Assembly (NCBI GenBank): GCA_036399815.1
Contig: DASWMK010000142.1
Location: 1-43,429 of the forward strand
Direction: 5' to 3'
DNA from: Acidimicrobiales bacterium
GTDB lineage: Bacteria > Actinomycetota > Acidimicrobiia > Acidimicrobiales > DASWMK01
Length of the DNA stretch: 43,429 nt
Part shown: piece by piece, positions 33,625 through 43,429 of the stretch
Layout: the number at the start of each line of letters is the position of its first letter
How positions within the stretch are numbered: position 1 is the first letter of the stretch
Program-made: the position numbers and the translations under genes
Notes under the pieces: model-generated
Database searches by the model: none
What the model was told of the DNA's origin: nothing
The model's input: only the letters and a program-made list of their open reading frames with translations

Positions 33625-34644
33625 ATGAGCGGCGACGGCGTCGTGGTCGAGGCAGCCGGGCGCGAGGTGGTGGTGACCTCGCCGGAGAAGGTGTTCTTCG
33701 CCGAGCGGGGCGACACCAAGCTCGACCTCGTCCGCTTCTACCAGGCCGTCGAGGGCCCGCTGATGGCGGCCATGGGCGGCCGGCCCGTGCTGCTCCAGCG
33801 CTTCCCGAACGGGGCCGGCGGCTCGTCGTTCTTCCAGAAGCGGGTGCCCGACTCGCGCCCGGAGTGGCTCGAGACGACGATCGTCAGCACCCCGAACGGC
33901 ACCACCTCCCGGGCGCTCGTCGCCGCCGACCTCGCCCACGTGATCTGGGCGGTGAACCTCGGCTGCCTCGGGTTCCACGTGTGGCCGACGACGGCGGCCG
34001 ACCCGGACCACGCCGACGAGCTGCGCGTCGACCTCGACCCCACGCCGGGCGTCACCTTCCCGATGGTGCAGGAGGCCGCCCGCGAGGTGCGGGCGCTGTT
34101 CGACGAGGTCGGCGTCGTCGGCATGCCGAAGACGACCGGCAACCGGGGCATCCACGTGTACGTGCGGCTCCAGCACCGGTGGTCGTCCTACGACGTGCGG
34201 GCCGCCGCCGTCGCCGTGGCCCGCGAGCTCGAGCGCCGCCGGCCGGACCTGATCACCGCGGCGTGGTGGAAGGAGGAGCGGGGCCGGCGGGTGTTCGTCG
34301 ACTTCAACCAGAACGCGCCCCACAAGACCGTGTTCGGCGCCTGGTGCGTGCGGGCCAGGCCCGGGGCCCAGGTGTCCACCCCGTTCGCCTGGGACGAGCT
34401 GGCCGAGGTCCACCCCGACCGGTTCACGATGGCGACGGTGCCGCCCAGGGTGGCCGAACAGGGCGACCCGTGGGCGCCGATGGCCGCCACCCCGCAGTCC
34501 CTCGAGCCCCTCCTCGAGCTGCACGAGCGGGACATGGCGAGCGGGCTCCGGGACGCGCCGTGGCCGCCCGTCTACCCGAAGATGCCGGGCGAGCCGGCCC
34601 GCGTCGCGCCGAGCCGGGCGAAGAAGCCGCGCCCTACGGAGTGA
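33625..34644 (+). CDS. Stand-alone LigD-type polymerase (Prim-Pol, NHEJ-related)
   Basis: 339 aa. The AEP-superfamily polymerase core is visible: [27 protein letters not shown] with metal-binding Asp136 and Asp138, and [11 protein letters not shown] with His177. [17 protein letters not shown] and STPFAWDEL are also family marks. It lacks ligase and nuclease domains, as mycobacterial PolD proteins do. Such enzymes add ribonucleotides or fill gaps during end joining or base repair. Ku and the ligase are not in the window. The last 11 nt overlap the convergent dehydrogenase. Confidence 0.9.
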   Translation: MSGDGVVVEAAGREVVVTSPEKVFFAERGDTKLDLVRFYQAVEGPLMAAMGGRPVLLQRFPNGAGGSSFFQKRVPDSRPEWLETTIVSTPNGTTSRALVAADLAHVIWAVNLGCLGFHVWPTTAADPDHADELRVDLDPTPGVTFPMVQEAAREVRALFDEVGVVGMPKTTGNRGIHVYVRLQHRWSSYDVRAAAVAVARELERRRPDLITAAWWKEERGRRVFVDFNQNAPHKTVFGAWCVRARPGAQVSTPFAWDELAEVHPDRFTMATVPPRVAEQGDPWAPMAATPQSLEPLLELHERDMASGLRDAPWPPVYPKMPGEPARVAPSRAKKPRPTE

Positions 34645-35803
34645 GGACGATCTTCAGGCAGTCGTCCTGCTTGTGCTTGAAGATGTCGTAGCCGTGGGGC
34701 GCGTCCGCGAGGCGCAGCCGGTGGGAGATCACGAAGCGGGGGTCGATCTCGCCGTTGCGGATGCGGGCGAGGAGGGGCCGGAGGTAGCGGTGGACGTGGC
34801 ACTGGCCCGACCGCAGCGTGATCGACCGGTTCACGATCGACCCCATCGGGAACTTGTCGACGAAGCCGCCGTACACGCCGACGACCGAGACGGTGCCGCC
34901 GTTGCGGACGCTCGTGATCGCCTGGCGGAGGGCGTGCGGGCGCTCGGTCTCCAGCCGGGCCGCCTGCTTCACCTTGTCGTAGGCCTCGATCGGGCCGGAG
35001 GCGTGGTGGGCCTCCATGCCGACGGCGTCGATCGCCGCGTCCGGGCCCCGGCCGCCGGTCATCTCGGCCAGCGCGTCGGCGACGTCGACGTCCTCGTAGT
35101 CGATGGTCTCCGCGCCGATCTCGCTCGCCTTGTCGAGCCGGTACCCGAAGCGGTCGACGGCGATCACCCGGTGGGCGCCGAGCATGAACGCGCTGGCCAT
35201 GGCGAACAGGCCGACGGCGCCGGCGCCCCACACGGCCACCGTGTCGCCGGGCTGGATGTCGCACATCTCCGCGCCCATGTAGCCGGTGGGGAACACGTCG
35301 GAGAGGAACAGCACCTGCTCGTCGGAGAGGTCGGGGTCGACCTTCAGCGGCCCGATGTCGGCGAAGGGCACCCTGACGTACTCGGCCTGGCCGCCGGCGA
35401 AGCCGCCGAGCAGGTGGGAGTAGCCGAAGATGCCGCAGGGGGAGTGGCCCCACAGCTTGTCGGCCATGCCCGCGTTGGGGTTCGAGTTCTCGCACAGCGA
35501 CGTGGCGCCCTGGCGGCACGGCCAGCAGTTGCCGCAGGCGATCGGGAACGGGACGACCACGCGGTCGCCGACGTCGAGGTTGCCGACGCCCTTGCCGACC
35601 TCGACGACCTCGCCCATGAACTCGTGGCCGAGGATGTCGCCCTTCTCCATGGTCGGCACGTAGCCGTCGTAGAGGTGGAGGTCGGACCCGCAGATGGCGG
35701 TGGACGTGACGCGGACGATGGCGTCCCGGTCGTTCAGGATCGTCGGGTCCGGGACGTCGCGCACCTCGACCCGCAGCGCGCCCATCCAGCAGGTGGCCTT
35801 CAT
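34634..35803 (-). CDS. Zinc-dependent alcohol dehydrogenase, formaldehyde-dehydrogenase-like
   Basis: 389 aa MDR-family enzyme. Catalytic Zn ligands are Cys38 (ICGSD) and His60-Glu61 (GHEFMGEV). Structural Zn is held by Cys90, 93, 96 and 104 ([15 protein letters not shown]). The NAD site is [11 protein letters not shown]. The length and [13 protein letters not shown] segment suit the glutathione-independent formaldehyde dehydrogenase and related threonine-dehydrogenase-like group. ATG 35803 has GGGAGGGAG upstream and overlaps the SRPBCC stop as ATGA, so the two are co-translated. Confidence 0.92.
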   Translation of the reverse strand: MKATCWMGALRVEVRDVPDPTILNDRDAIVRVTSTAICGSDLHLYDGYVPTMEKGDILGHEFMGEVVEVGKGVGNLDVGDRVVVPFPIACGNCWPCRQGATSLCENSNPNAGMADKLWGHSPCGIFGYSHLLGGFAGGQAEYVRVPFADIGPLKVDPDLSDEQVLFLSDVFPTGYMGAEMCDIQPGDTVAVWGAGAVGLFAMASAFMLGAHRVIAVDRFGYRLDKASEIGAETIDYEDVDVADALAEMTGGRGPDAAIDAVGMEAHHASGPIEAYDKVKQAARLETERPHALRQAITSVRNGGTVSVVGVYGGFVDKFPMGSIVNRSITLRSGQCHVHRYLRPLLARIRNGEIDPRFVISHRLRLADAPHGYDIFKHKQDDCLKIVLTP

Positions 35804-36729
35804 CGTCCGCTCCCTCCCACCGGCTGGGCCGGTCGCTGGTGCACCTGGCGCAGCGACCGCGACCCGTCCGGGCTGCCGTCGGACCGCACGACCTCGCCGG
35901 TCTCCAGCACCTGCTTGAACCGGCGGAGGTCGTCCTTCACCTGCTGGAGCGGCTCCTCGCCGAACAGCTTGGCCACCGCCGCGCCGAGCGCGCCGGCCGG
36001 CGGCGAGTACGTGATCTCGACGGTCACCTCGGTGCCCCGGCCGCCCGGCGCGGGCGCGAACCGCACCGAGCCCGTCGTCTGCACCCTGGACCGCCCGACG
36101 GACCGCCAGGCGATGACCTCGCCGGGCCGGTCCTCGACCAGCTCGGCGTCCCACTCGACCGTGCGCCCGGCGGGGGCGTTGGCCACCCAGTGGGAGCGGC
36201 CGTCGCCGTCCACCGTCACCGAGCGCAGGTGGTCCATGAACGACGGCAGCCGCTCGAGGTCCCGCCAGAACCGGTAGGCCTCCTCGGGCGACCGGTTGAC
36301 GGTGACGGCGGCCCAGCCCTGCAGGGCCCCGTCGCCGGCCGAGCGGCCCGACGCCCTCGCCCGGCGGCGGGCGCCGACCACGTCGAGCACCGTGACCCCG
36401 GCGACGGCCGCGGTCGCCGCCCGGAGGCGGCCCCGGTCGTTGCCGCCGTCCCGCAGGGCGAGCCCGAGGGCGGCGAGGTCCATGGCGTCGCCGGCCACCC
36501 GCGCCCCCATCCACGCCGGCGGCCGGGACCGCCCGGCCAGGCCCAGCGCGCCGGTGAGCTCGCGCACGCCGACGGCCCGCACGAGCGCCCGGGTGCCCTT
36601 CGTGTCGGCCACGCCGACGAACCGGGCCACCCGCCCGGGGGCCACGACCTGGGGGACGCCGAGGGCGACGCTGAACCAGGCCATGGTCCTCGCCAGCCCC
36701 CGGCCGGCTCGCTGCGACGGTCTCGCCAT
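35800..36729 (-). CDS. SRPBCC (polyketide cyclase-like) protein with N-terminal membrane-associated segment
   Basis: 309 aa. The first 130 residues hold two or three weakly hydrophobic helices ([43 protein letters not shown]). An SRPBCC/START-like domain follows at about 135-275, beginning [22 protein letters not shown] with [11 protein letters not shown]. This combination is common beside Zn-alcohol dehydrogenases of the type encoded next, and the genes overlap by 4 nt. It may bind a hydrophobic ligand; no catalytic residues can be assigned. Confidence 0.82.
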   Translation of the reverse strand: MARPSQRAGRGLARTMAWFSVALGVPQVVAPGRVARFVGVADTKGTRALVRAVGVRELTGALGLAGRSRPPAWMGARVAGDAMDLAALGLALRDGGNDRGRLRAATAAVAGVTVLDVVGARRRARASGRSAGDGALQGWAAVTVNRSPEEAYRFWRDLERLPSFMDHLRSVTVDGDGRSHWVANAPAGRTVEWDAELVEDRPGEVIAWRSVGRSRVQTTGSVRFAPAPGGRGTEVTVEITYSPPAGALGAAVAKLFGEEPLQQVKDDLRRFKQVLETGEVVRSDGSPDGSRSLRQVHQRPAQPVGGSGR

Positions 36730-36757
36730 GGCGCGGACCTGCCCGGTCCCCGCCGGG

Positions 36758-38767
36758 CTAACCCAAGCGCACCCGCCGGAGGAGCTGGGCGTTCAGGGCC
36801 ACGACGATGGTGGAGGCGCTCATCAGCACGGCGCCGACGGCGGGGGCGAGGGTGATCCCGGCCCAGGCCAGGGCGCCGGCGGCCAGCGGGATGGCGAGCA
36901 CGTTGTACCCGGCCGCCCAGGCCAGGTTCTGGAGCATCTTGCGGTAGCTGGCCCGCGAGAGGCGGACGACCGAGGCGACGGCCCTCGGGTCGCTCGAGGC
37001 GAGGACGACCCCGGCCGACTCGATGGCGACGTCGGTGCCGGCGCCGATGGCGATGCCCACGTCGGCCCGGGCGAGCGCCGGCGCGTCGTTCACGCCGTCG
37101 CCGACCATGGCCACGGTCAGCCCCCTGGCCTGGAGCTCGGCCACCTTGGCGTCCTTGTCCTCGGGCAGCACCTCGGCCATCACCTCGTCCACCCCGACCT
37201 CCCGGCCGACGGCCTCGGCCACCTGCCGGGCGTCGCCGGTGATCATCACGACCCGGCGCCCCGACCGGCGCAGCTCGGCCACCGCCTCGGTCGCCTCGGG
37301 GCGCACCCGGTCCTCGAGGGCGAGGGCGCCGGCGACCTCGTCGCCGGCCACCAGGTGGAGGACGGCCGCGCCCCGGGCCCGCCACGGGTCGGCGGTGGCC
37401 CTGAGCCACTCGGGCTCGGCCAGCCCCCGCTCGCGCAGGAGGGCGGGGCCGCCGACGGCGTACGCCCGGCCGTCCACGACGGCCTCGACCCCCCGCCCGG
37501 TGATCGAGCGGAAGTCGGTGGCCATCGGCACGGGGCCCTCGGCCCTGGCGGCGGCGACGATGGCCCGGGCCAGCGGGTGCTCGCTGTCGGCCTCGACGGC
37601 GCCGGCCAGGCGCAGGACGCCGTCGCCGGCCACCCCGCTGACCACGTGCTCGCCGGTCGTGAGGGTGCCGGTCTTGTCGAACAGCACGGCGTCGACCGTG
37701 CGCATCCGCTCCAGGGCCAGCCGGTCCTTCACGAGGATCCCGTGCCGGGCCGCCAGCCCGGTCGACAGCGAGACGACGAGGGGGATGGCCAGCCCGAGGG
37801 CGTGGGGGCAGGCGATGACGAGGACGGTGACGGTGCGGACGACGGCGGCGTCGGCGTCCCCGGCCAGCAGCCAGGCGGCGAAGGTGACGACGGCGGCGCC
37901 GGCGGCGACGTGGAAGAGGAGGCCGGCGAACCGGTCGGCCAGGGCCTGGGCCCGGCTGTGGGAGGACTGCGCCTCGGCCACCAGGCGCCGGATGCCGGCG
38001 AGGGTCGTGGCCTCGCCGACGGCGTCGACCCTGACCCGGACGGCCGAGTCGGTGGCGACGGTGCCGGCCACCACCCGGTCGCCCGGGCCCCGCCCGACCG
38101 GCCGGGACTCGCCGGTGACCATGGACTCGTCGACCTCCGCCCGGCCCTCGACCACGGTGCCGTCGGCCGGCACCCGCCCGCCCGAGCGGACGAGGACGAG
38201 GTCGCCGGGGACGAGGGCGTGGACGGGGACGGCCTCGACGGTGCCGCCGGCCGTCAGCCGCTCGGCCTCGTCGGGCAGCAGGTCGGCCAGGGCGGAGAGG
38301 GCGGAGCGGGCCTGGCCCAGCGCCTTCATCTCCTGCCAGTGCCCGAGCAGCATGATCGTGATCAGCGCGGCGAGCTCCCACCAGAACTCGAGGTCGAACC
38401 AGCCGAGCGTGGTGGCGAGCGAGGCGGCGAAGGCCACGGTGATCGCCATGGCGATCAGCAGCATCATCCCCGGCCGCCTGGCCCTGGCCTCCTCGACCCC
38501 GCCGGCGAGGAAGGGCCAGCCGGCCCACACGTAGACGACGGTGCCGAGCAGGGGGGCGACCAGGCCGACGCCGGGCAGGTCGAGGTCGTAGCCGAGCCAC
38601 TCCATGACCATCTCGCTGGTGGCGATGACCGGGACGCTCAGCAGCAGGCTCCACCAGAACCGGCGCCGGAACACCTCCGCGTGGTCGCCGTGGCCCTCGT
38701 GGCCGGCGTGGCCGGCGTGCCCCTCGTCGTGTCCCGCCCGGTGGTGGTCGTGCACCGTGGTCGTCAT
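36758..38767 (-). CDS. copB: Copper-exporting P1B-type ATPase, CopB-like
   Basis: 669 aa. The N-terminus is a His-rich metal-binding tail (residues 5-29). The membrane metal site is CPH (320-322), which marks the P1B-3/CopB subgroup, unlike CPC of CopA. TGES at 218-221 is the actuator loop, Asp364 in DKTGTLT is phosphorylated, SEHPLA is the HP motif and GDGVNDAP the hinge. Eight TM helices are expected. It exports copper ions (Cu+ or Cu2+). A CsoR-type operator lies in its promoter, so copper induction is likely. The start is chosen because -35 TTGCTC and -10 TATACT place the transcript start at this ATG. Confidence 0.93.
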   Translation of the reverse strand: MTTTVHDHHRAGHDEGHAGHAGHEGHGDHAEVFRRRFWWSLLLSVPVIATSEMVMEWLGYDLDLPGVGLVAPLLGTVVYVWAGWPFLAGGVEEARARRPGMMLLIAMAITVAFAASLATTLGWFDLEFWWELAALITIMLLGHWQEMKALGQARSALSALADLLPDEAERLTAGGTVEAVPVHALVPGDLVLVRSGGRVPADGTVVEGRAEVDESMVTGESRPVGRGPGDRVVAGTVATDSAVRVRVDAVGEATTLAGIRRLVAEAQSSHSRAQALADRFAGLLFHVAAGAAVVTFAAWLLAGDADAAVVRTVTVLVIACPHALGLAIPLVVSLSTGLAARHGILVKDRLALERMRTVDAVLFDKTGTLTTGEHVVSGVAGDGVLRLAGAVEADSEHPLARAIVAAARAEGPVPMATDFRSITGRGVEAVVDGRAYAVGGPALLRERGLAEPEWLRATADPWRARGAAVLHLVAGDEVAGALALEDRVRPEATEAVAELRRSGRRVVMITGDARQVAEAVGREVGVDEVMAEVLPEDKDAKVAELQARGLTVAMVGDGVNDAPALARADVGIAIGAGTDVAIESAGVVLASSDPRAVASVVRLSRASYRKMLQNLAWAAGYNVLAIPLAAGALAWAGITLAPAVGAVLMSASTIVVALNAQLLRRVRLG

Positions 38768-38774
38768 GGCGGCC

Positions 38775-38803
38775 AGTATACCCCCCGGGGGTATCCTGAG
38801 CAA
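38775..38803 (-). promoter_or_regulatory. Promoter of the CopB-like ATPase gene
   Basis: On the minus strand -35 TTGCTC (38803-38798) and -10 TATACT (38780-38775) are 17 bp apart. The ATG at 38767 begins seven bases after the -10, so the mRNA is probably leaderless. The copper operator fills the spacer. Confidence 0.65.
38778..38794. promoter_or_regulatory. CsoR-type copper operator
   Basis: A 17-bp inverted repeat, ATACCCCC-C-GGGGGTAT, matches the G/C-tract palindromes bound by actinobacterial CsoR repressors. It lies between the -35 and -10 of the CopB-like gene, where a bound repressor would block polymerase. The csoR gene itself is not in the window. Confidence 0.75.
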
Positions 38804-38815
38804 GCGTCCGGCGGC

Positions 38816-40003
<1,188 letters not shown>

Positions 40004-40025
40004 GCCGGCCGCTCCTCCTTGCGCG

Positions 40026-41120
40026 TCACGCCCACGCCAGCAGGGTGTCCCGGGTGAGCGGCACCTGGTGCCACAGCTCGCCCCGGTCGGTCGGGAACAC
40101 GCCGACCACGACCCGCCCTTCGGCCTGCACCTCGGCCCCCCTGAGCACGGCCGACCACGGCTGGTCGGTGACGAGCGACCGGCCCTCGGCCACCACCCGG
40201 CGGAGGGCCTCGGCCCCGGCCTCGGCGCCGGCCGCGTCGGGGTAGCGGAAGGCGACCACGAGGGACGTGCCGCCGCCGTCCCGGCGGACGCCGGTGGCGA
40301 GGGCGTCGTACCGGGGGAGGGCCGGCCCGGCGCCGGCGGCGTAGGCGGCGTCGTCGGTCGACAGGAACGCGGCGTGGCAGCCCTCGGCGTCGAGGGCCGC
40401 GGCCAGGGCGGCCAGGTCGGCGTCGTCGGCGAGGGCGGCGGCGTCGCCGTGCCAGGCGTCGATGGTGGCCTCGACGGCGGCGTCGGTCCTCGTCCACGCC
40501 AGCGCGCCGCCCTCGACGAACAGGCGCCGGGACTCGCCGACCTCGCGGGTGGCGCTGATCCGGCTCACGTCGGCCGCCCCCTCCTCGCCCCACGACCAGT
40601 AGGTGGCGCCGCCGTGGTCGACCTCCTGGAGCACGTCGGACCACACGGGGTCGGAGCCGACGGCGGCGCCCACGTCGCTCCGGTCGACGTCGCCGACGAC
40701 GACCTCGACCTGCCCGGGGGGCAGCCCGGCGGTGGCGTCGGCGTCCACGTCGAGGAGGTCGAAGCCCAGCTCGGCGTCCCACTCGGCCGGGGTGCGGGCC
40801 AGCGCGCCGGTGACCGCCGCGGGGGCGAGGAACACGCCGGCGCCCGGCTCGCGGTCGGCGACGATGGCCCTGCGGTAGTCGCCGACGGCCTCCCCGTCGG
40901 CCGGATCGGGCACGGCCAGGCCGGCCGCCTCCCTCGCGACGGCGTGGAGGTTGACGACGACGTACCCGCCCGCCCCCTCGACGGCCGGGAGCCGGCCGAG
41001 CATGCCGGCGACCGTGGCGGCCGCGTCGCCGGCACCGCCGCCGGCGTCGCCCCGCACCCCGCAGGCGGCGGCGACGAGCCCGGCGAGCACCAGGGCGGCG
41101 AGGCGGCGGGAGGTCGTCAC
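40026..41120 (-). CDS. Putative lipoprotein of unknown function
   Basis: 364 aa. The N-terminus MTTSRRLAALVLAGLVAAACG has two Arg, a hydrophobic core and a lipobox-like AAAC with Cys20 as the lipidation site. The remainder is Ala/Asp-rich, with alternating strands and helices and GQVEVVVGDVDRSDVGAAV-type segments. I recognise no catalytic motif. It lies 22 bp after RecQ and 22 bp before the secreted protease on the same strand, so it may share their transcript. The function is unknown. Confidence 0.75.
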   Translation of the reverse strand: MTTSRRLAALVLAGLVAAACGVRGDAGGGAGDAAATVAGMLGRLPAVEGAGGYVVVNLHAVAREAAGLAVPDPADGEAVGDYRRAIVADREPGAGVFLAPAAVTGALARTPAEWDAELGFDLLDVDADATAGLPPGQVEVVVGDVDRSDVGAAVGSDPVWSDVLQEVDHGGATYWSWGEEGAADVSRISATREVGESRRLFVEGGALAWTRTDAAVEATIDAWHGDAAALADDADLAALAAALDAEGCHAAFLSTDDAAYAAGAGPALPRYDALATGVRRDGGGTSLVVAFRYPDAAGAEAGAEALRRVVAEGRSLVTDQPWSAVLRGAEVQAEGRVVVGVFPTDRGELWHQVPLTRDTLLAWA

Positions 41121-41142
41121 CGCTCCATCCTCGCCTCGCCGC

Positions 41143-42789
41143 TCAGTCGCCGGCCTCCTGGAGCAGCCCGCGAGCCAGCACGGCGCTGATCGACAGGTTG
41201 CGGTAGCCGCCCTCGTCGAACAGCACGACGACCGTGTCGGCCTCGGTCCTGATCACCTGCCCTGGCCCCCAGGCCTCGTGCACGACCCGCATGCCGGGCG
41301 GGAAGGCGGCCGTGCCGTCCTCCTCCACGTAGGCCTCCGCGGCGCCCGACTCGCAGTTGTCGCAGTGGCCGCACAGGCGGTCGTAGGCCTCGCCGAAGTA
41401 GGTGAGCAGGAAGCGGCGCCGGCACGTGCGGGTCTCGGCGTAGCCCCGCATCATCTCGATCCGCGACGCCTCCAGCTCCTTGCGGGCCTGCTCCCTGGCC
41501 CCGACCGCCTCGGCCACCTCGTCCACCGGCACGTCCCCGGCCGCGACCAGCCCGCCGTCGGCGACGACCTCCACCGCGCCGACGTCGGCCAGGGTGTTCA
41601 CCACCTGGGTGACCCGCCGGGCGCCGAGGTCGACCTCGTCGCGCACCTCCTCGACCGTCGTCGGGCCGCCGGCCGACCCGACCGCGTCGAGCACCTCGCC
41701 GAGGTCGTCGGTGCGGACGCCGGCGCCGCCCTTCAGGAACCGGCGCAGCGACAGGTCCTCGGCCCGGTAGAAGAGCACGGCCTCGGCCTCCTCGCCGTCC
41801 CGGCCGGCCCGCCCGATCTCCTGGTAGTAGGCGTCGAGGGACTCGGCCACGTCGCCGTGCAGCACGAAGCGCACGTCCGGCTTGTCGATCCCCATCCCGA
41901 ACGCGGTGGTGGCGACGACGACCCGGACGCCGCCGTCGAGGAAGCCGTCGTGGACCTCGTCGCGCCGGCGGCGGGGGAGGCCGGCGTGGTAGGCGGCGGC
42001 CGGCGGCCCGAGGCGGCCGATCTCGTCGGCCAGCTCCTCGGCCCGGCGCCTGGTGCCGACGTACACGATCCCGGTGCGGCCGCCGGCGGCCAGCGTGATG
42101 GCCCGGTCGACGAGGGCGCCGTCCTTGTCCCTCGCCTCGGCGAACCGCTCGACCGACAGCCGGATGTTGGGCCGGTCGAAGCCGCTGACGACGACGGCCG
42201 GGTCGCGGAGGTGCAGGCGCTCGACGATCTCGGCCCGCACCGGCGGGGCGGCGGTGGCGGTGAGCGCGACCACCACCGGGTGGCCCAGGTCGTCGATCAC
42301 GTCGCCGAGGCGCTGGTAGTCCGGGCGGAAGTCGTGGCCCCAGGCGCTGATGCAGTGGGCCTCGTCGACGACGAACAGCGACAGGTCGGCCCGGCGCAGG
42401 GCGTCGAGCGTGTCCGGCCTGGCCAGCTGCTCGGGGGCGAGGAACACGAACTCGAGGTCGCCGGTGGCCAGCCGCTCGAACGCCTCCCGCCTGGCCCGGT
42501 CCCCGAGCGTGGCGTTCACCTGGGCGGCGGCGCCCACGTCCTCGTCGGCCAGCCCCTCCACCTGGTCGCGCTGGAGGGCGACGAGCGGCGAGACCACCAC
42601 CGTGCAGCCGTCGAGGGCGGCGGCCGCCACCTTGTAGACCGCCGACTTGCCGTAGCCGGTCGGCATGACGGCGAGCACGTCCCGCCCGGCGACGGCCGCG
42701 TCGGCCGCCTCCCGCTGCCCGGGGCGCAGCCGGTCGAGCCCGAGGCCCTCCTCGGCGATCCGGGCGATGTCGGCTGCGGCGTCGGTCAC
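41143..42789 (-). CDS. recQ: RecQ-family ATP-dependent DNA helicase with C-terminal SH3-like tail
   Basis: 548 aa. The RecQ helicase core has motif 0 ([13 protein letters not shown]), Walker A TGYGKS (44-49), DEAH (142-145), the aromatic-rich loop [19 protein letters not shown] and motif [16 protein letters not shown] zinc site follows ([24 protein letters not shown]). There is no HRDC domain. Instead the last 55 residues ([20 protein letters not shown] and [12 protein letters not shown]) look like a DUF3553/SH3-like module. It unwinds 3'-5' in repair and fork rescue. GTG 42789 follows a GGAGG box. Confidence 0.92.
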   Translation of the reverse strand: MTDAAADIARIAEEGLGLDRLRPGQREAADAAVAGRDVLAVMPTGYGKSAVYKVAAAALDGCTVVVSPLVALQRDQVEGLADEDVGAAAQVNATLGDRARREAFERLATGDLEFVFLAPEQLARPDTLDALRRADLSLFVVDEAHCISAWGHDFRPDYQRLGDVIDDLGHPVVVALTATAAPPVRAEIVERLHLRDPAVVVSGFDRPNIRLSVERFAEARDKDGALVDRAITLAAGGRTGIVYVGTRRRAEELADEIGRLGPPAAAYHAGLPRRRRDEVHDGFLDGGVRVVVATTAFGMGIDKPDVRFVLHGDVAESLDAYYQEIGRAGRDGEEAEAVLFYRAEDLSLRRFLKGGAGVRTDDLGEVLDAVGSAGGPTTVEEVRDEVDLGARRVTQVVNTLADVGAVEVVADGGLVAAGDVPVDEVAEAVGAREQARKELEASRIEMMRGYAETRTCRRRFLLTYFGEAYDRLCGHCDNCESGAAEAYVEEDGTAAFPPGMRVVHEAWGPGQVIRTEADTVVVLFDEGGYRNLSISAVLARGLLQEAGD

Positions 42790-42847
42790 GTCGTCTCGTC
42801 CTCCGGTCGGCGCGTGGAGGGCGTGGACTACCCGGGCCCGGCCGCCG

Positions 42848-43429
42848 TCAGCCGCCGCCGTCGGTCCGGCCGACCAGGTCGGACCACCACGCGTACAGCG
42901 CGGCGTTGTCGTTGTCGTCCCGCTCCCCGGTGCCGAGCACGCCGTCGGCCGGGTCGGTCCACACGATCGTGTAGCGCTGCACGTCCCTGGCGCAGAAGAC
43001 CTGCCCGGACGCCTCGGTGCCCTGGTAGGCGTGGGCCGCGTACGCCGCGGTGGCGCAGTCGTCGGCCGGCGACGCCTCGAAGTCGGCCTCGTCGAGCAGG
43101 CGCCGGTAGGCGTCCTCCAGGGCGCCGGCCGACTCGAACCGGGCGAACGTGGCCGTCGCCGCGCCCGATTCGCCGGGCATCGAGCACGACAGGGCGGCGA
43201 CGGCACCGGCCGGGCCGGCGGCGTCGCGCCGGCAGCTGTCCTGGAAGGCGGCCGGCAGGGTGCGGAGGACGGCGGCCTCGTCCTCGTCCGGGAAGGCCCC
43301 GCCGCCGCCGTCCCCGCCGCCCAGCGCGAGGACGGCGACCAGCGCGGCGACCACGGCCGCCACGCCCGCCGCGACGAGCCACGGCACCCGGTTCCCGGCC
43401 CGTCGGGGGGCGGCCGGCGACGCTCCGCT
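42848..43429 (-). CDS. C-terminal part of a single-pass membrane protein, possibly a Ser/Thr kinase (5' end beyond window)
   Basis: The visible 193 residues begin with a basic Pro/Ala stretch ([10 protein letters not shown]), one TM helix ([20 protein letters not shown]) and an exported domain of about 150 residues containing four Cys residues and ending [19 protein letters not shown]. The frame stays open to the window edge, so GTG 43387 need not be the start. This juxtamembrane-TM-sensor layout is common at the C-terminus of actinobacterial Ser/Thr protein kinases, but no kinase motif is inside the window. A short membrane-anchored protein starting at 43387 is the alternative. Confidence 0.6.
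   Translation of the reverse strand, partial: SGASPAAPRRAGNRVPWLVAAGVAAVVAALVAVLALGGGDGGGGAFPDEDEAAVLRTLPAAFQDSCRRDAAGPAGAVAALSCSMPGESGAATATFARFESAGALEDAYRRLLDEADFEASPADDCATAAYAAHAYQGTEASGQVFCARDVQRYTIVWTDPADGVLGTGERDDNDNAALYAWWSDLVGRTDGGG

Noticed and set aside
38776-38796. G/C hairpin at the copper operator as a terminator of the upstream protease gene
   Set aside because: The stem is interrupted by no loop, there is no T-run, and it fits the CsoR palindrome and promoter spacing exactly.

Overview
The window is about 43 kb of very GC-rich DNA, with dense coding on both strands, many GTG starts and frequent 1-8 nt start/stop overlaps. These traits, together with a SARP/AfsR regulator, an ECF sigma factor, a CsoR-type copper operator, RecQ with a short C-terminal tail domain and a stand-alone LigD-type polymerase, point to a high-GC actinomycete, perhaps a deep lineage such as Acidimicrobiia. 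The lineage cannot be fixed without marker genes. I see no rRNA, tRNA, transposase, integrase or CRISPR array. No non-coding gap exceeds 300 bp.

Layout. (1) 1-4688, minus strand: a polyprenyl-phosphate-type glycosyltransferase, a multi-TM GT-C glycosyltransferase and a DUF4062/P-loop/TPR STAND-like ATPase that runs off the left edge. (2) 4768-9323: two convergent secreted-enzyme genes, both damaged. One is a subtilisin-like protease with a one-base frameshift. The other is an alpha/beta hydrolase with an apparent internal deletion. (3) 9344-21753: a compact biosynthetic gene cluster. It holds a one-module NRPS (C-A-PCP-TE with a cysteine nucleophile), an ABC exporter, a PaiB-fold protein resembling heme-dependent piperazate synthase (KtzT), a SidA/PvdA/KtzI-type N-hydroxylase, a free carrier protein, two adjacent KAS III-like proteins (one lacking the active-site Cys), a flavin-dependent halogenase-like enzyme and an SDR. 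(4) 21716-24892: a large SARP-type regulator, plausibly controlling the cluster. (5) 24945-27925: a sigma factor/putative anti-sigma pair and an MFS transporter. (6) 27955-36729: housekeeping and metabolic genes, including a VOC protein, a hotdog thioesterase, a uronate-dehydrogenase-like enzyme, a hydrolase, pyrophosphatase, peroxiredoxin, a beta-hydroxyacid dehydrogenase, P450 with its ferredoxin, LigD-type polymerase, Zn-alcohol dehydrogenase and an SRPBCC protein. (7) 36758-43429, minus strand: a CopB-like P-type ATPase under a CsoR-type operator, a second secreted subtilase, a lipoprotein, RecQ, and the C-terminus of a membrane protein cut by the right edge.

How the genes may work together. 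The main system is the cluster in (3). An N-hydroxylase next to a KtzT/PaiB-like gene is the known pair that makes the N-N bond of piperazic acid from ornithine. The only adenylation domain has, by eye, a proline-like specificity code, which would suit a cyclic imino acid. The free carrier protein, KAS-like pair, SDR and halogenase could prepare an acyl group that the NRPS condensation domain joins to the amino acid, with release by a Cys-type thioesterase and export by the ABC transporter. The domain calls are strong. The product and the substrate of each step are inference.
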